A stretch of DNA of 64,000 nt from Mannheimia bovis (GCF_014541205.1 NZ_CP061280.1:1318798-1382797), one strand, 5' to 3'; shown: positions 10,388 to 22,100, numbered from the stretch's first letter. The notes: a model not told the origin generated them from the sequence alone. Program-made: numbers and translations.

Positions 10388-10406
10388 TCTCTTCACGCAA
10401 AGAAAT

Positions 10407-10430
10407 GCCCGCAATAAGCGGGCGTTTTTT
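10407..10430 (+). terminator. Intrinsic terminator of the MetE-like gene
   Basis: GCCCGC (10407-10412), loop AATAA, GCGGGC (10418-10423), then G and six T. It lies 20 bases after the stop and before the convergent metC stop at 10446. Confidence 0.88.
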
Positions 10431-10445
10431 ATGAGTTTTTTACAA

Positions 10446-11636
10446 CTACTTGATGCGTTCAAAACCTTGTTCAAGATCGGCAATTAAATCTTCCACAGCT
10501 TCTAGCCCAACGTGAATACGGATCAGCGTTCCGGTGAGTTTCCGCTCAATAGCAGGGCGGATTTTGGCGATTTCTTCCGGCTGGTTGGCGAGAATGAGGG
10601 ATTCAAACCCACCCCAAGAGTAAGCCATTGAAAATAACTCAAAATGCTCTAAGAAATTCGCTAATTTTTCTTGCGAGAGCTTTTCGCAAAGTTCAAATGA
10701 AAATAGACCGCTTGATCCTAAAAAATCACGTTTAAAAAATTCGTTACCCGGACAACTCTCAAGAGCTGGGTGGTAAACCGCTTTCACTTCAGAGCGTTGT
10801 GCTAACCAGTTGGCAATTTCAATACTGCTTTTTTCGTGTTGGCTCAAACGAATGCCTAAGGTACGTAAGCCACGAGCGGTGGTGTAGGCTGAATCAGCAT
10901 CAACCATTTGCCCCATTAAGTAAGAGCCTTCACGCAATTTATCCCAGCAACGAGCGTTAGAAACCGCAGTGCCGATCATCACATCAGAATGTCCGACTAA
11001 ATATTTCGTACCGGCTTGAATAGAAATATCAATGCCGTGTTCAAGTGCAGGGAAAAGTACACCGGCAGACCAAGTGTTATCAATCATAATCACTATTTCA
11101 GGGTTCACTTCACGAGCTACTTTCACCAAAGTTGGGATATCAGGCACTTCCATTGTAAGCGAACTTGGCGACTCTAAAAAAAGCACTTTAGTGTTAGGTT
11201 GAACAAGGGCTTTCAAGCCTTCGCCAATCATTGGGTCATAATAAGTTGTTGAAACGCCCATTCGTTTTAGAAGAACATTACAGAATTCTTGAGTTGGCTC
11301 ATAAGCTGCTCCCGTCATTAAAACGTGATCGCCTTGTTCCACAAAGGCTAAGATGGAATTTGTTACCGCTGCGGCACCGCAGGGGTAGAGATAGCAACCT
11401 GCACCACCTTCTAATTCACACATTGCTTCTTGGAGTGAAAAATGGGTGAGAGTACCTCGTCGCCCATAAAATAAAGCCCCTTTATAACGGTTTTGAGTAG
11501 CATATTTTTTTTCTTCTAATGTTTCAAAAACTAAGGACGAAGCACGTTGGATAACAGGATTAACTGCCCCTTGTGTATAGCGTTTTTTACGCCCTGTATG
11601 AACAAGTTTGGTAGATAAATTTTTATAGTTAGACAT
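10446..11636 (-). CDS. metC: Cystathionine beta-lyase
   Basis: PLP enzyme that splits cystathionine to homocysteine, pyruvate and ammonia in methionine synthesis. The protein is 396 residues, close to E. coli MetC (395). The PLP lysine is Lys211 in [22 protein letters not shown] holds the pyridine-contacting aspartate. [16 protein letters not shown] and [11 protein letters not shown] are typical of the Cys/Met-metabolism PLP family. Cystathionine gamma-synthase and other gamma-family members look similar; the overall match favours MetC. The gene converges on the MetE-like methyltransferase, so two consecutive methionine steps are neighbours. Confidence 0.92.
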   Translation of the reverse strand: MSNYKNLSTKLVHTGRKKRYTQGAVNPVIQRASSLVFETLEEKKYATQNRYKGALFYGRRGTLTHFSLQEAMCELEGGAGCYLYPCGAAAVTNSILAFVEQGDHVLMTGAAYEPTQEFCNVLLKRMGVSTTYYDPMIGEGLKALVQPNTKVLFLESPSSLTMEVPDIPTLVKVAREVNPEIVIMIDNTWSAGVLFPALEHGIDISIQAGTKYLVGHSDVMIGTAVSNARCWDKLREGSYLMGQMVDADSAYTTARGLRTLGIRLSQHEKSSIEIANWLAQRSEVKAVYHPALESCPGNEFFKRDFLGSSGLFSFELCEKLSQEKLANFLEHFELFSMAYSWGGFESLILANQPEEIAKIRPAIERKLTGTLIRIHVGLEAVEDLIADLEQGFERIK

Positions 11637-11657
11637 TCTTCTCTCCTAATAAAATAA

Positions 11658-11704
11658 ACAAGCGGTAAGTTTTTACAAATTTTTTGCAAAATCTTACCGC
11701 TTGT
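11658..11704 (-). terminator. USS-paired hairpin between dsbB and metC
   Basis: ACAAGCGGTAAG (11658-11669) pairs with CTTACCGCTTGT (11693-11704), a 12-bp perfect stem. Read on the minus strand it follows dsbB and is trailed by a T-rich stretch, so it may terminate nhaB-dsbB transcripts before metC. The 23-base loop contains TTTTTTGCAAA, the downstream part of the extended uptake sequence. Confidence 0.6.
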
Positions 11705-11712
11705 AATCCGTA

Positions 11713-12252
11713 TTAACGGAAAATAAAACTGTTTTTTGGTCGGCTGCGTTTAAATTGGCTGATTAAAACAATCACGGCAAAAATCAGATAAACTGCAAAG
11801 GTAAAGATTAGCCATTGTGCCATTGAAAAACCAAACATTTCCCATTGGCTTTGGCTACAATTTACCGGACCGGGTGCAAATACTTGCGGTAACCATTTAT
11901 CAAGCGGCAATGTTTGCGGAAAATCAACCTTAAATTCGCATTGATTCCAAGGCGAAGGATTAACTTGATAATCGTGATGTTTAAGTGCCAATGTTAAGCC
12001 TTTAAAGGCACTTCCCAGCCAAATCAAAATTGCCAACCAGCGAAGAACAGCGTAGCGGTTGCCAAGAAAACCTAAAACGCCTGCAAATAAAATACCAAAT
12101 AAAGCAACACGTTCATAAATACACATTACGCAAGGAACTAAGCCCATTCCGTGTTGAAAGTATAGGGCGACACCTTCTAGCACAATACAGCTTAATACCA
12201 GAAAAAACCACGCACTGCGAGAGAGTGATAGATTTTTAAAATAATGGAGCAT
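11713..12252 (-). CDS. dsbB: Disulfide bond formation protein DsbB
   Basis: Inner-membrane quinone reductase that reoxidises DsbA. The protein is 179 residues with four hydrophobic helices. The two redox cysteine pairs are all present: Cys41 and Cys44 in PCVMC, and Cys104 (NQCEF) with Cys131 (PVNCSQ). This matches E. coli Cys41, Cys44, Cys104 and Cys130. A GAGGA ribosome site precedes the start. It lies 56 bases downstream of nhaB on the same strand, an arrangement that suggests co-transcription. Confidence 0.96.
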   Translation of the reverse strand: MLHYFKNLSLSRSAWFFLVLSCIVLEGVALYFQHGMGLVPCVMCIYERVALFGILFAGVLGFLGNRYAVLRWLAILIWLGSAFKGLTLALKHHDYQVNPSPWNQCEFKVDFPQTLPLDKWLPQVFAPGPVNCSQSQWEMFGFSMAQWLIFTFAVYLIFAVIVLISQFKRSRPKNSFIFR

Positions 12253-12308
12253 AATGATTCCTCATATCTATAAAACGCTTTTGTTCTACCTTATTTATCT
12301 ATATTAGA

Positions 12309-13850
12309 TTAGCGTGTAACAATCCAACCCCAATTCAGCATCAATTCAGTCATCGAAGGCAGTAAAAATTCTAATGCCAAGAAGCCGACAACTGAAAGTA
12401 CAATGGTATAAGGTAATGCCATATACACCATTCTACCATAAGAGAGCTTAATTAACGGTGCAAAGGAAGACGTTAATAAAAATAAGAACGCAGCTTGCCC
12501 GTTTGGCGTTGCAACAGACGGTAAGTTTGTCCCTGTGTTAATTGCAACCGCAAGTAAATCAAATTGTGCTCGCTCTACAATTCCTGCATTTAGTGCGGTT
12601 TTAGCTTCATTAATATACACAGTACCCACAAATACATTATCCGAAATCATCGAGAGTAAACCGTTAAAAATATAGAATAATGAGAGCTGAGAATGTGGTT
12701 CTGCCGATAACACAAAGGCAATAATCGGTTCAAATAATTTTAAATCAATGATAACTGCAACAATTGAGAAAAATACAATCAATAATGCAGTAAACGGCAT
12801 TGATTCTTGGAATGCTTTACCTAACGCGTGTTCATCAGTAATACCACAAAATGCTGTACAAATAATGATAATAGTTAAACCGATAATGCCAACATCAGCA
12901 AGATGCAATGCTAAACCAACAATTAACCAAACACCGGCAATGGCTTGTACGATCATTTTTAGCTTATCTTGCTTAGTCATTTTTTGTTCTTTTAATTGAT
13001 TATAACGAGCAAGTACAATCCACACTTTACGAGGAAGTTTGTCGCCATAACCGAATAATTTGTATTTTTCCACTAAAAAACAAGTCGCAATGCCACAGAT
13101 TAAAACTGGTAAGCTAACAGGCAGAACACGCAATAAAAACTCTGCAAACCCCCATTCGGCTTGTGAAGCAATAATTAAGTTTTGCGGCTCGCCCACCATT
13201 GTCATCACACCACCTAAGGCAGACCCCACACCTGCGTGCATTAATAGGCTTCTTAAAAAACCACGAAATTGTTCTAAAATTTCTTTATTAGTGAGAATTT
13301 TCTCATCATTGGTAATATCGGTTGAATCTTCAAAACTATTACCTGATGCAACTTTATGATATACCCCGTAGAAACCTGTTCCTACGCTGATAATTACCGC
13401 AATTACGGTTAGAGCATCAAGGAAAGCTGATAAGAAAGCAGCACTTAAACAGAAGGCGAGAGAGAGAATTTTTTTAGAGTGGATAGCTACAAGAAGTTTG
13501 GTAAAAATATAAAGCAGAAGTTGCTTCATAAAATAAATACCCGCTACCATAAACATCAGAAGCAAAATAACATCAAAATTCGCCACAATTTCGTGTTTAA
13601 TATGCTTAGGGCTGGTCATACCGATAATTACAGCTTCAATGGCAAGTAATCCGCCCGGTTGCAAAGGATAACATTTCAACGCCATAGCAAGGGTAAAAAT
13701 AAATTCAGCAACCAGAAACCAGCCTGCTACAAAAGGGCTAATGAAGAAATAAATGAGAGGGTTAATAATTAGAAATGCTAAAATACAGAGCTTATACCAC
13801 TCAGGGCTTTTCCCTAAAAAACTTTTATAGAGAGCATCAAGATTACTCAT
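12309..13850 (-). CDS. nhaB: Na+/H+ antiporter NhaB
   Basis: Inner-membrane sodium/proton antiporter that expels Na+ and helps hold cytoplasmic pH. The protein is 513 residues, the same as E. coli NhaB, with about a dozen hydrophobic segments spread over its length. Recognisable stretches are [26 protein letters not shown], given here only by its first part [12 protein letters not shown], then [20 protein letters not shown] and [20 protein letters not shown]. It is divergent from fadR, as in E. coli, and precedes dsbB on the same strand. An 18-bp palindrome lies just upstream of its start. Confidence 0.95.
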   Translation of the reverse strand: MSNLDALYKSFLGKSPEWYKLCILAFLIINPLIYFFISPFVAGWFLVAEFIFTLAMALKCYPLQPGGLLAIEAVIIGMTSPKHIKHEIVANFDVILLLMFMVAGIYFMKQLLLYIFTKLLVAIHSKKILSLAFCLSAAFLSAFLDALTVIAVIISVGTGFYGVYHKVASGNSFEDSTDITNDEKILTNKEILEQFRGFLRSLLMHAGVGSALGGVMTMVGEPQNLIIASQAEWGFAEFLLRVLPVSLPVLICGIATCFLVEKYKLFGYGDKLPRKVWIVLARYNQLKEQKMTKQDKLKMIVQAIAGVWLIVGLALHLADVGIIGLTIIIICTAFCGITDEHALGKAFQESMPFTALLIVFFSIVAVIIDLKLFEPIIAFVLSAEPHSQLSLFYIFNGLLSMISDNVFVGTVYINEAKTALNAGIVERAQFDLLAVAINTGTNLPSVATPNGQAAFLFLLTSSFAPLIKLSYGRMVYMALPYTIVLSVVGFLALEFLLPSMTELMLNWGWIVTR

Positions 13851-13873
13851 AAAAACCTCAAAGTTGAAAAATA

Positions 13874-13891
13874 ATATTGCAATTGTAATAT
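13874..13891. promoter_or_regulatory. 18-bp near-palindrome in the nhaB-fadR divergent region
   Basis: ATATTGCAATTGTAATAT is a dyad around AATT with one mismatched pair class (G opposite T), located 24 bases upstream of the nhaB start. It is a candidate operator for nhaB or fadR; the regulator is unknown. Confidence 0.4.
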
Positions 13892-13991
13892 AGATTAGAT
13901 TAAAGGATAATAGGAAAATTGAATTTTATTTACAATAATTTAGTTATAAATAAAAAAACGGCGTGTTAAGCATAATTTTATGGGGGAGCTA

Positions 13992-14717
13992 ATGGAAAAC
14001 ACGAGCATTTTAAAAGCACAAAGCCCGGCAGCATTAGCGGAAGAGTATATTGTAAAAAGTATTTGGAATAACCACTTTCCGGCAGGCACAGATCTTCCTG
14101 CAGAAAGAGAACTCGCGGAACGCATCGGCGTTACCCGAACAACATTAAGAGAAGTATTACAACGTCTGGCTCGTGAAGGGTGGTTGCATATTCAACACGG
14201 TAAGCCAACAAGAGTAAATAATATTTGGGAAACCGCAGGTCCGAATATTATAGGTACTATTATTAAGCTGGATAAAAACTATCTGCCTGTTGTGATCTCA
14301 AACGTAGTTTCACTCAGAACCCGTATGGCAGAAGCCTATATTCCTGAAGCGATTAAACTTGTGCCTGAAGAAAGTGCAAAACTCTTTGAAGGTTTAGATA
14401 ATCTGGAAAATACAGCAACTGCTTATGCAGAGTTTGATTATAAATTGTTCAGGCAGTTTACCTTTTTAGCGAATAAACCTGTTTATGCTTTGATTTTAAA
14501 CAGTTTTAAATCTATGTATCACCAAGTGGCAAAAATATTTTTTGATGACCCAAACAACCGTCAATTAACCTTAAATTTTTATCGTTCGCTACTTGCAGCC
14601 TGTATTGCAAAAGATAGCGAAAAAGCGACCGCTTGTATGGCGAAAAACCGCCAATCAAGTGGGGAAATTTGGAAAAAATTATCCGCTAATATTCCCGAAA
14701 GTTTCGGTGAACTTTAA
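13992..14717 (+). CDS. fadR: Fatty acid metabolism regulator FadR (GntR family)
   Basis: Acyl-CoA-responsive regulator of fatty acid breakdown and synthesis. The N-terminal winged helix includes PAERELAERIGVTRTTLREV and QRLAREGWLHIQHGKPT, almost the same as E. coli FadR. The C-terminal all-helical acyl-CoA domain includes YRSLLAACIAKD and SGEIWKKL. I chose the ATG at 13992 (241 aa), since a GGGGGAG purine run lies immediately before it, although the spacing is short. An upstream in-frame ATG at 13980 would give 245 aa. A USS lies inside the coding region near 14627. It is divergent from nhaB. Confidence 0.92.
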   Translation: MENTSILKAQSPAALAEEYIVKSIWNNHFPAGTDLPAERELAERIGVTRTTLREVLQRLAREGWLHIQHGKPTRVNNIWETAGPNIIGTIIKLDKNYLPVVISNVVSLRTRMAEAYIPEAIKLVPEESAKLFEGLDNLENTATAYAEFDYKLFRQFTFLANKPVYALILNSFKSMYHQVAKIFFDDPNNRQLTLNFYRSLLAACIAKDSEKATACMAKNRQSSGEIWKKLSANIPESFGEL

Positions 14718-14744
14718 CAGCGAACCTTAACAGAAGGTAACACT

Positions 14745-15815
14745 TTGAACGAAATTATTTTTAGTTTAGAACCCCAAGACAACGCACGTCTACAATCACT
14801 TTGCGGTGCGTTTGACGAGCATTTAGCTCTTATCGAAAAAAGTTTTAACCTGGTTATTTCCCGCCAAGGGTTTAACTTTACCATTCAATCTGCAGACGAA
14901 AACCATTACTCTGCTAGCCTCATTCAAAATAGCGTAAAGCTCATTAAACAACTCTACAACGAAACTGCACCGATTAAAGGCAAAATCAAAGAGTTGGATT
15001 TAGAAGACGTACATCTAGCCATTCAAGAAAGCCGAATGTTGTTGCAAAACCAATGGCAAGCAAGTACACAAGGTGAGATTGCAATCAAAACCAAACGGGG
15101 TGTAATTAAGCCGAGAGGTGAGCATCAACAAGCCTACCTCCGCAATATTTTAAGCCACGATATCAGTTTTGGTATTGGACCGGCAGGCACAGGGAAAACC
15201 TTCTTAGCGGTAGCAGCGGCAGTTGAGTCTTTAGAACGCCAAGAAATCCGCCGTATTTTGCTGACTCGCCCAGCGGTTGAGGCAGGGGAGAAGTTGGGCT
15301 TCCTACCCGGGGATTTAGGGCAGAAAATCGAACCTTATTTACGTCCTCTATATGATGCTCTTTTTGAAATGCTCGGTTTTGAAAAAGCTCAAAAATTAAT
15401 GGAACGAGGTGTGATTGAAATTGCACCACTTGCTTATATGCGTGGGCGAACGCTAAATGATGCCTTTATCATTTTAGATGAAAGCCAAAACACCACCACC
15501 GAACAGATGAAAATGTTCTTAACCCGTATTGGCTTTAATTCCAAAGCAGTGATTACAGGTGATGTTACTCAAGTGGATTTACCTCGTAGTCAAAAATCAG
15601 GTTTAAAACACGCAATGGAAGTGCTAAAAGATGTGCCTGAGCTGAGTTTCAATTTCTTTGACAGCAAAGATATTGTTCGCCACCCAGTGGTTGCGAAAAT
15701 CGTCCAAGCCTATGATGTTTGGGAAGCCGTTGATGAAGAAAGACGAGAGCAACGTAAGTTGGAAAAACTCGCCCTAGAGCAAGAAAAAATTCTGGCACAA
15801 GCAGAGGTTTTATAA
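14745..15815 (+). CDS. PhoH-family ATPase (YbeZ/PhoL type)
   Basis: Cytosolic P-loop NTPase of 356 residues, of the PhoH group that works with the endoribonuclease YbeY in rRNA processing and ribosome quality control. The Walker A motif GPAGTGKTF holds Lys151. Walker B is AFIILDESQNTT near residue 244, and TRIGFNSKAVITGDVTQVD follows. The start is a TTG at 14745, supported by AGAAGG seven bases upstream and by the lack of a suitable ATG. No ybeY follows; the next gene is the giant adhesin, so the usual ybeZ-ybeY-ybeX operon is not present here. Confidence 0.9.
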   Translation: MNEIIFSLEPQDNARLQSLCGAFDEHLALIEKSFNLVISRQGFNFTIQSADENHYSASLIQNSVKLIKQLYNETAPIKGKIKELDLEDVHLAIQESRMLLQNQWQASTQGEIAIKTKRGVIKPRGEHQQAYLRNILSHDISFGIGPAGTGKTFLAVAAAVESLERQEIRRILLTRPAVEAGEKLGFLPGDLGQKIEPYLRPLYDALFEMLGFEKAQKLMERGVIEIAPLAYMRGRTLNDAFIILDESQNTTTEQMKMFLTRIGFNSKAVITGDVTQVDLPRSQKSGLKHAMEVLKDVPELSFNFFDSKDIVRHPVVAKIVQAYDVWEAVDEERREQRKLEKLALEQEKILAQAEVL

Positions 15816-15818
15816 CCT

Positions 15819-15828
15819 ACAAGCGGTC
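15819..15828 (+). repeat. DNA uptake signal sequence (ACAAGCGGTC)
   Basis: Exact Apl-type USS just after the phoH-like stop codon, followed by a T-run. Confidence 0.8.
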
Positions 15829-16100
15829 GCTTTTTCTGATTTTTTTACAAGGTAGTAAGTGTATTGAGTTCGCTCTTCGCTTAATCCAGCAGCAGGCTTG
15901 CTATTTAACACGCCTCGAAAATGTAGCACAGTATGCAAATAAACCTTTAAAAAACTTACTGAACTTTACATTTTAAGTGTATTATTTCCTATAGAAATAA
16001 TCTGAAATATGCTAATATAGCATTGCTTTTGGATTGATCTCCAAAGCGATAGCTAAAAGCGATTATTGCGATTTGTCTATTGCAAAGTTAAATTTTATAG

Positions 16101-16128
16101 ATCATTGTTATATTGCAATGATTTTTTT
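16101..16128 (+). terminator. Possible leader attenuator hairpin before the adhesin
   Basis: ATCATTG (16101-16107), 8-base loop, CAATGAT (16116-16122), then TTTTTT. The stem is only 7 bp and AT-rich, so termination would be weak or conditional. Its place directly upstream of the ribosome site (AAGGA, 16140-16144) makes it notable. Confidence 0.35.
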
Positions 16129-16155
16129 ATTTTTACATCAAGGAATATAAAATAT

Positions 16156-19100
16156 ATGAACAACATTTTTAAAGTAATTTGGAATCATAGTACGCAATCT
16201 TTTGTGGTTGCTTCTGAATTGGCAAAATCACAGGGGAAATCATCTACTTGCACGGTTGGTACTGCCAAAAGTGCAGGTAATTTTACTAAAGGTTTAGTGT
16301 TATCTGCTCTATCTTCCGCTGTGATGATGGCAAGTGGTGTAGCAAGTGCGGCAACACTTGAGAGTGCTGGTACTGTAGTGGCGACAACAGGTGATGGCAC
16401 TTTAAATCTTGGTGCCAACCAAGCCTCAGGCAGTATCTATATGACCACAGGTAATGCACCACACGCAATGAGTGAGGGTAAAAACAGCATCTCTATCGGT
16501 AGTGGTGGACGAGATGACGGAGCCTGGTTAAATGGTCAAGACCAAATCTTTATTGGTATGGGTATCGCAAACCAAGATGCTTACGGTGGAGTGGCGATTG
16601 GTAACAAAAGTCGTATTGGTGGAGGCAATGGTGATGCTTATGGCACTACTGTGGGTTACAACTCACAAGCCTACACGATGGGCGTGGCAATGGGGGCGTT
16701 TTCTAATGCAGACATTGGTGATGCGGGTGTGAAAGGCGATGGTGCTATCCACGGCGGTGTGTCAATTGGTGCGTTTAGCCATGTAGACAATGGTAATGCT
16801 GGCACAGCGGTAGGTACAGGTGCTTATAGTAATAGTGCTAACAGCACTGCGATTGGTGCATTCTCACGTGTACAAAGTAACAATTCTACCGCTATGGGTA
16901 ATCGTACAAATGCAGCATCTGTCAGCTCTATTGCTATTGGTGATGGTGCTTTGACAGGTATTACTTATGCAGCAAACTCTACTTCCATCGGTCAACAATC
17001 AGTAGCACTAGGGAGTAACGCCATTGCCATTGGTAAAGGTGCCATCTCGGGTAATGACCAAGGTATGAAAAATGTGTATGCAAGCCAATTAACAGAGGCT
17101 CAAGCTACCTTGGCTACTGCACAAACAGCTTATACCAAGGCTCAAGAAGCATATAATGCTGCGGGTGCCAAACCTGATATTGCATTGGCAGATGCGTTGG
17201 CAAAAGCTAAAGTTGCTGTAGAGCGTGCTGAAGAAAATGTGAAACGCTTGACCTTACTTGGCGAAAAAACAGATGGCACTTTACCAAATGCGGGTTCGAC
17301 AATTGCTATTGGCGATGTGGCAAAAGCACAGGCGAACCGAGCCATAGCTGTAGGCTATAATGCAAACGCTTCAGGATTATCAAGTGTCGCTATGGGTGAT
17401 GAAGCCAAAGCAAAAGGTAAAACAGGTGTAGCGATTGGTCAAGGGGCTACGACTGCCGTCACTGGCGATAGCAATATTGCGATTGGTCAAGGGGCATCTG
17501 CTGATGGTCTGGTGGCAAACCACGATGCAATTGCTATTGGTGCAAGAACCGAAACAAAAGGTCAGAATGCCGTTGCTATCGGTGCTCAATCCAAAGCTCT
17601 TGCTAATGGTGCCTTAGCCGTGGCGGCGGGTACAGGTAAGGGTGGTAGTGTTACCACTTCTCAAGGGGAGTTCTCTATAGCCATCGGTGCTGGCACACAA
17701 ACAGCAGTAGGAGCACAGCACTCTGTCGCTGTTGGTAGTGTGGCTGAAGCCAAAGCTCTTTATGGCTCAGCATTTGGTCCAAATGCAAAAGCGAATACTG
17801 GTTATGCCACCGCTTTAGGTGGATTTACCACTGCAACAGGTGAGGGTAGTACAGCAGTGGGCTTACAAGCAAGTACAAATGCAGAGTCTGCATTGGCAGT
17901 AGGTCGTCAAGCCTCTGCAAGCGGTTTAAACTCAATGGCAATGGGTAAAAACGCTCAGGCTGATTCTCTTGCTAATATTGCTATCGGTGAAAATGCCAAA
18001 GCAGTCACCGCAGATAAGAATACAGGCGATAAAGATGGCAAAAAAGATGATAATGCAGGCATTAACAAAGCTATCGCTATCGGTTCCAATGCACAAGCAA
18101 CCAATGCAAAAACAATTGCAATAGGCGATGCGGCTAATGCCTCTGGCAAGAATGCCAACGCCATCGGCTCACAAGCTGTGGTGAGCGGAGAGGAATCCAC
18201 AGGTATCGGTACTGCTGTTTCGGTAACAGGTAGTCATGCAACCGGTATCGGTCAGCGTGCTAATGCAGCAGGAACTCAGTCTGTCGCTATTGGTACTCAA
18301 TCCATTACCACTGCTTATCGTGCAACGGCTATTGGTCGTTCAGCAACTGCTGCAGGGTCAAGAGCGACTGCACTGTCTGCAGACTCAAGTGCTTTAGGCT
18401 CTGACAGCTTGGCAATGGGAGCTTATGCTCGCACAACAGCTGCAAGTGCAACTGCGGTTGGTCATGGGGCAGATGGTGTTGCAACTAATGCCGTTGCTCT
18501 AGGTCGTAAAGCAACCGGACTTGGCACCAGCTCTATCGCCATTGGTGAAAATGCCATTGCAGGTGGCAATGCAGTAGCTAAAGAGGCATATAACTCTGCC
18601 TATAAAACAGCTTATGAAGCGAAAGAAAAAGCCATCTATGATGAAGTATTTGCTGCCACATCGGGTACTGAGGCTCAAAAAACAGCTGCAGCGGATGCAG
18701 CCAAAATTGCCCGTCAAGCAGAAATCATTGCTGCTGGTCATCAAGCTGGTCAAGCTGCTATTGCTAATGCAGGCATTGAATCTATTGCTATTGGCAAAGA
18801 TGCAATTGCTACAGGTACACAATCAATTGCTATTGGTGTCGGCAACCTCGTTTCAGGCAATAACGCAGGTGCATTTGGTGACCCATCCATCGTAGCAGGT
18901 GCAGCTTCTTACACCTTTGGTAATGACAATGTGGTCGGAAGTAGCACCACAGGGGCTTTTGCACTGGGTAATAACAACCAAATGGGGGCAACGCCATCTT
19001 ATCAAGGTTCTACCAAAAAAGTTGATGCTACTCAGCCACTAACTGATTTGGCTGATGTCTCAGGCTCGGTTGCCATTGGTAATGAAAACAAAGTAACCAC

Positions 19101-22100
19101 CAAGGACACCTTTATTCTAGGTAGTGGTATCAACACCGCCGCTGACGGCAAAACTGCTCAAAGTGGCACAGTGGCAAACTCCGTGTATTTAGGTAAAGAC
19201 AGTACCGCTGTTGCAAATGTAGGCAACAATAAAACCGCTACGGATGCCAATGGTGCAACCACTACAGGCGGTGCAACAGGCACAGTAAATACTGCCACTG
19301 TAAATAATCTAACCTATATTGGTTTTGCAGGTGTAACCAGTGCAGGTGCGGTTACTGTGGGTTCAGCAGGTGCTGAACGCCGTCTGATGAATGTGGCAGC
19401 GGGACAAATCTCATCAACTTCTACTGATGCCATCAACGGTTCTCAATTGTACGCCGTAGCTGACAAATTGGGTCAAGGCTTTAATGTCCTAGACCATGCA
19501 GGTGCCACAAAAGGCACGGTAACCCCCGGTGAAAATGTCCAGTTCGTTAATGGTACTAATACCACTGCCAAGGTAACGGAAGAGGCTCACGGCATAACCA
19601 AAGTAACCTTTGATGTTACATTGCCAACAGCGACAATCACTCAAAATCCAGGCTCATCTCGTTTTAACGTAACGGCAGCTCAAGGTGATAACTATGTTAC
19701 CGCTCGTAATATGGTAACTGCGCTGAATAACACTGGTTTCTTCCTGGCAGTTGCACCAAATGGTGGAGAAGCGACAGGTGACCCATCTGACAAGAAAATT
19801 GCTCATGGCGATACCTTTACTTTAACCGCAGGTGAAAACATTGCCATTAACCAAATCGACAATGGTTATGAAATCTCTGCCAAAGCACCAGCACAAACCG
19901 TAGTTTCAGGCGGTAACGGCACAACGGTTACCAATGTAGGTACAGCTGAAGAGCCGAACTACCAAGTGATTGCTCGTGTTGATGGAAATACAGTAGTATT
20001 TAACGGCAATGGTCAAATCAGTGCCAATACCACAACATACAGACCAGGCACAACAGGCACAGTAGGTAATCCAAACAATCCTAATGCTTTGGTAAATGCC
20101 CAAACCATCGCCAATGCCATTAATCAGTCGGGCTTTAATGTAACGGCTGGTAGTGGTGTTGATGGTGGTAGTGTAACAGGCAAAAGCACTGAGCTTGTCA
20201 ATCCGGGCGAAACTGTTACCTTTGACGCTGGCAAAAATATGAAGCTGGTACAAGAAAACGGTAAGTTTACCTATGCAACCAAAGACGATGTTAGCTTTAA
20301 CGATGTAACAGCAAACAAAGTCACTGCACCGACAATCACGACAGGCGGTACAAACCCAGTTACCATCAGCAATAACACGATTACAGGTTTAAATACGACG
20401 CTTGCGGAAAATCCAAAACCAGCTCAAGCCAAACCTGCTGATATTGCTAATAAAACTAGCAATGCTGCAACGATTGGTGATGTGCTAAATGCGGGTTGGA
20501 ACTTAAAAGCGAACGACCAAGATGTTGATTTTGTGAAGCCGTATGACACGGTTGAATTTAAAGATGGTTTAAATACCAAAGTAGTTGCTAAGGCAAGTGA
20601 AGACGGTAAAAGCAGTGAGTTGGTTGTAAATGTAGTTGGTTTACCGGTAAGTTACACGACGGCAACAGGAGAACCTGTTGTGAAAGTGGGCGACAAGTTC
20701 TATAAAGTAGACGACAAAGGTGAGCCGACAGGTGAAGCATTAACGGAAGAAGAAGCGGGTAAACTCGTTGCGAATATGGTTAATCCATCGGCGAAACCAA
20801 ACGAGTTAGGTAATAGCATTACGTTAGGTAATCTGACTTCAGGCGTGAATTTACTTGATGGCACGAACCGTGGAGATAAGCCGACAGCTGACACTCCGAC
20901 AGCGATTGATGTGAGTAGCCCACTGGGTAAATCGTTGAAAGATGCTTACAACGGTTTAGCTGATTTAGCGAATGCTCCAAAAAGTAATGCGGTAACAGTT
21001 GGTGATTTACGTAATTTAGGCTGGGTAGTTTCGGCAACAGGTAACGACTATGCTGATGATGTAAGACACGCAAATGAAGTTCGTTTTGTGGGTAAAGGTT
21101 TAGCGACAGTAACGGGTGAGACTAAGGATGATGTTCGTACAATTACTGTAGATGTAGATGCACAAGACGTAGTACAAAATGCACAATTACCGGTGGTGTA
21201 TACAAAAGCAGACGGCACAAAAGTAGAGTTAGCAAACGACGGCAACTTCTATCCGGAAGATAAAGTCAATGCTGACGGCTCGTTGGTAGATGGCACAACG
21301 GCTGCAGACCAAGTAGCGAAAGGTGATGTGATTGCGTCATTGAATAGTGGCGATAACGACACAACCAGCCCAACGACACTGGCGAATGTGAAAGGCAACT
21401 TACCGACGGTGAATGATGAGAGCAAAGTGGTAAACAATCCTGACGGTACAGAAAAAGTGGCTTCAGCGGTTGAAAACATCACTAAAGCCCCATTAACGGC
21501 ACAACAAGCGGTCGAAGTTATGCAAAAATCTGCAAATAATGCAGCGACAGTAGGCGATGTATTAAATGCGGGTTGGAACTTAAAAGCGAACGACCAAGAT
21601 GTTGATTTTGTGAAGCCGTATGACACGGTTGAATTTAAAGATGGTTTAAATACCAAAGTAGTTGCTAAGGCAAGTGAAGACGGTAAAAGCAGTGAGTTGG
21701 TTGTAAATGTAGTTGGTTTACCGGTAAGTTACACGACGGCAACAGGAGAACCTGTTGTGAAAGTGGGCGACAAGTTCTATAAAGTAGACGACAAAGGTGA
21801 GCCGACAGGTGAAGCATTAACGGAAGAAGAAGCGGGTAAACTCGTTGCGAATATGGTTAATCCATCGGCGAAACCAAACGAGTTAGGTAATAGCATTACG
21901 TTAGGTAATCTGACTTCAGGCGTGAATTTACTTGATGGCACGAACCGTGGAGATAAGCCGACAGCTGACACTCCGACAGCGATTGATGTGAGTAGCCCAC
22001 TGGGTAAATCGTTGAAAGATGCTTACAACGGTTTAGCTGATTTAGCGAATGCTCCAAAAAGTAATGCGGTAACAGTTGGTGATTTACGTAATTTAGGCTG

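Larger units (their letters stand above)
15816..16155. other. Adhesin upstream region: USS and stacked AT-rich palindromes, no gene
   Basis: A 340-base gap between the phoH-like gene and the adhesin start. It holds a USS at 15819-15828 and then three dyads: ATTATTTC / GAAATAAT (15981-16001, loop CTATA), ATGCTA / TAGCAT (16009-16023, loop ATA), and ATCATTG / CAATGAT (16101-16122) followed by seven T. The last is 34 bases before the start codon and could act as an attenuator in the leader. No convincing -35/-10 pair was found; TTTACA at 15965 with TATAGA at 15990 has too long a spacer. Confidence 0.5.
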
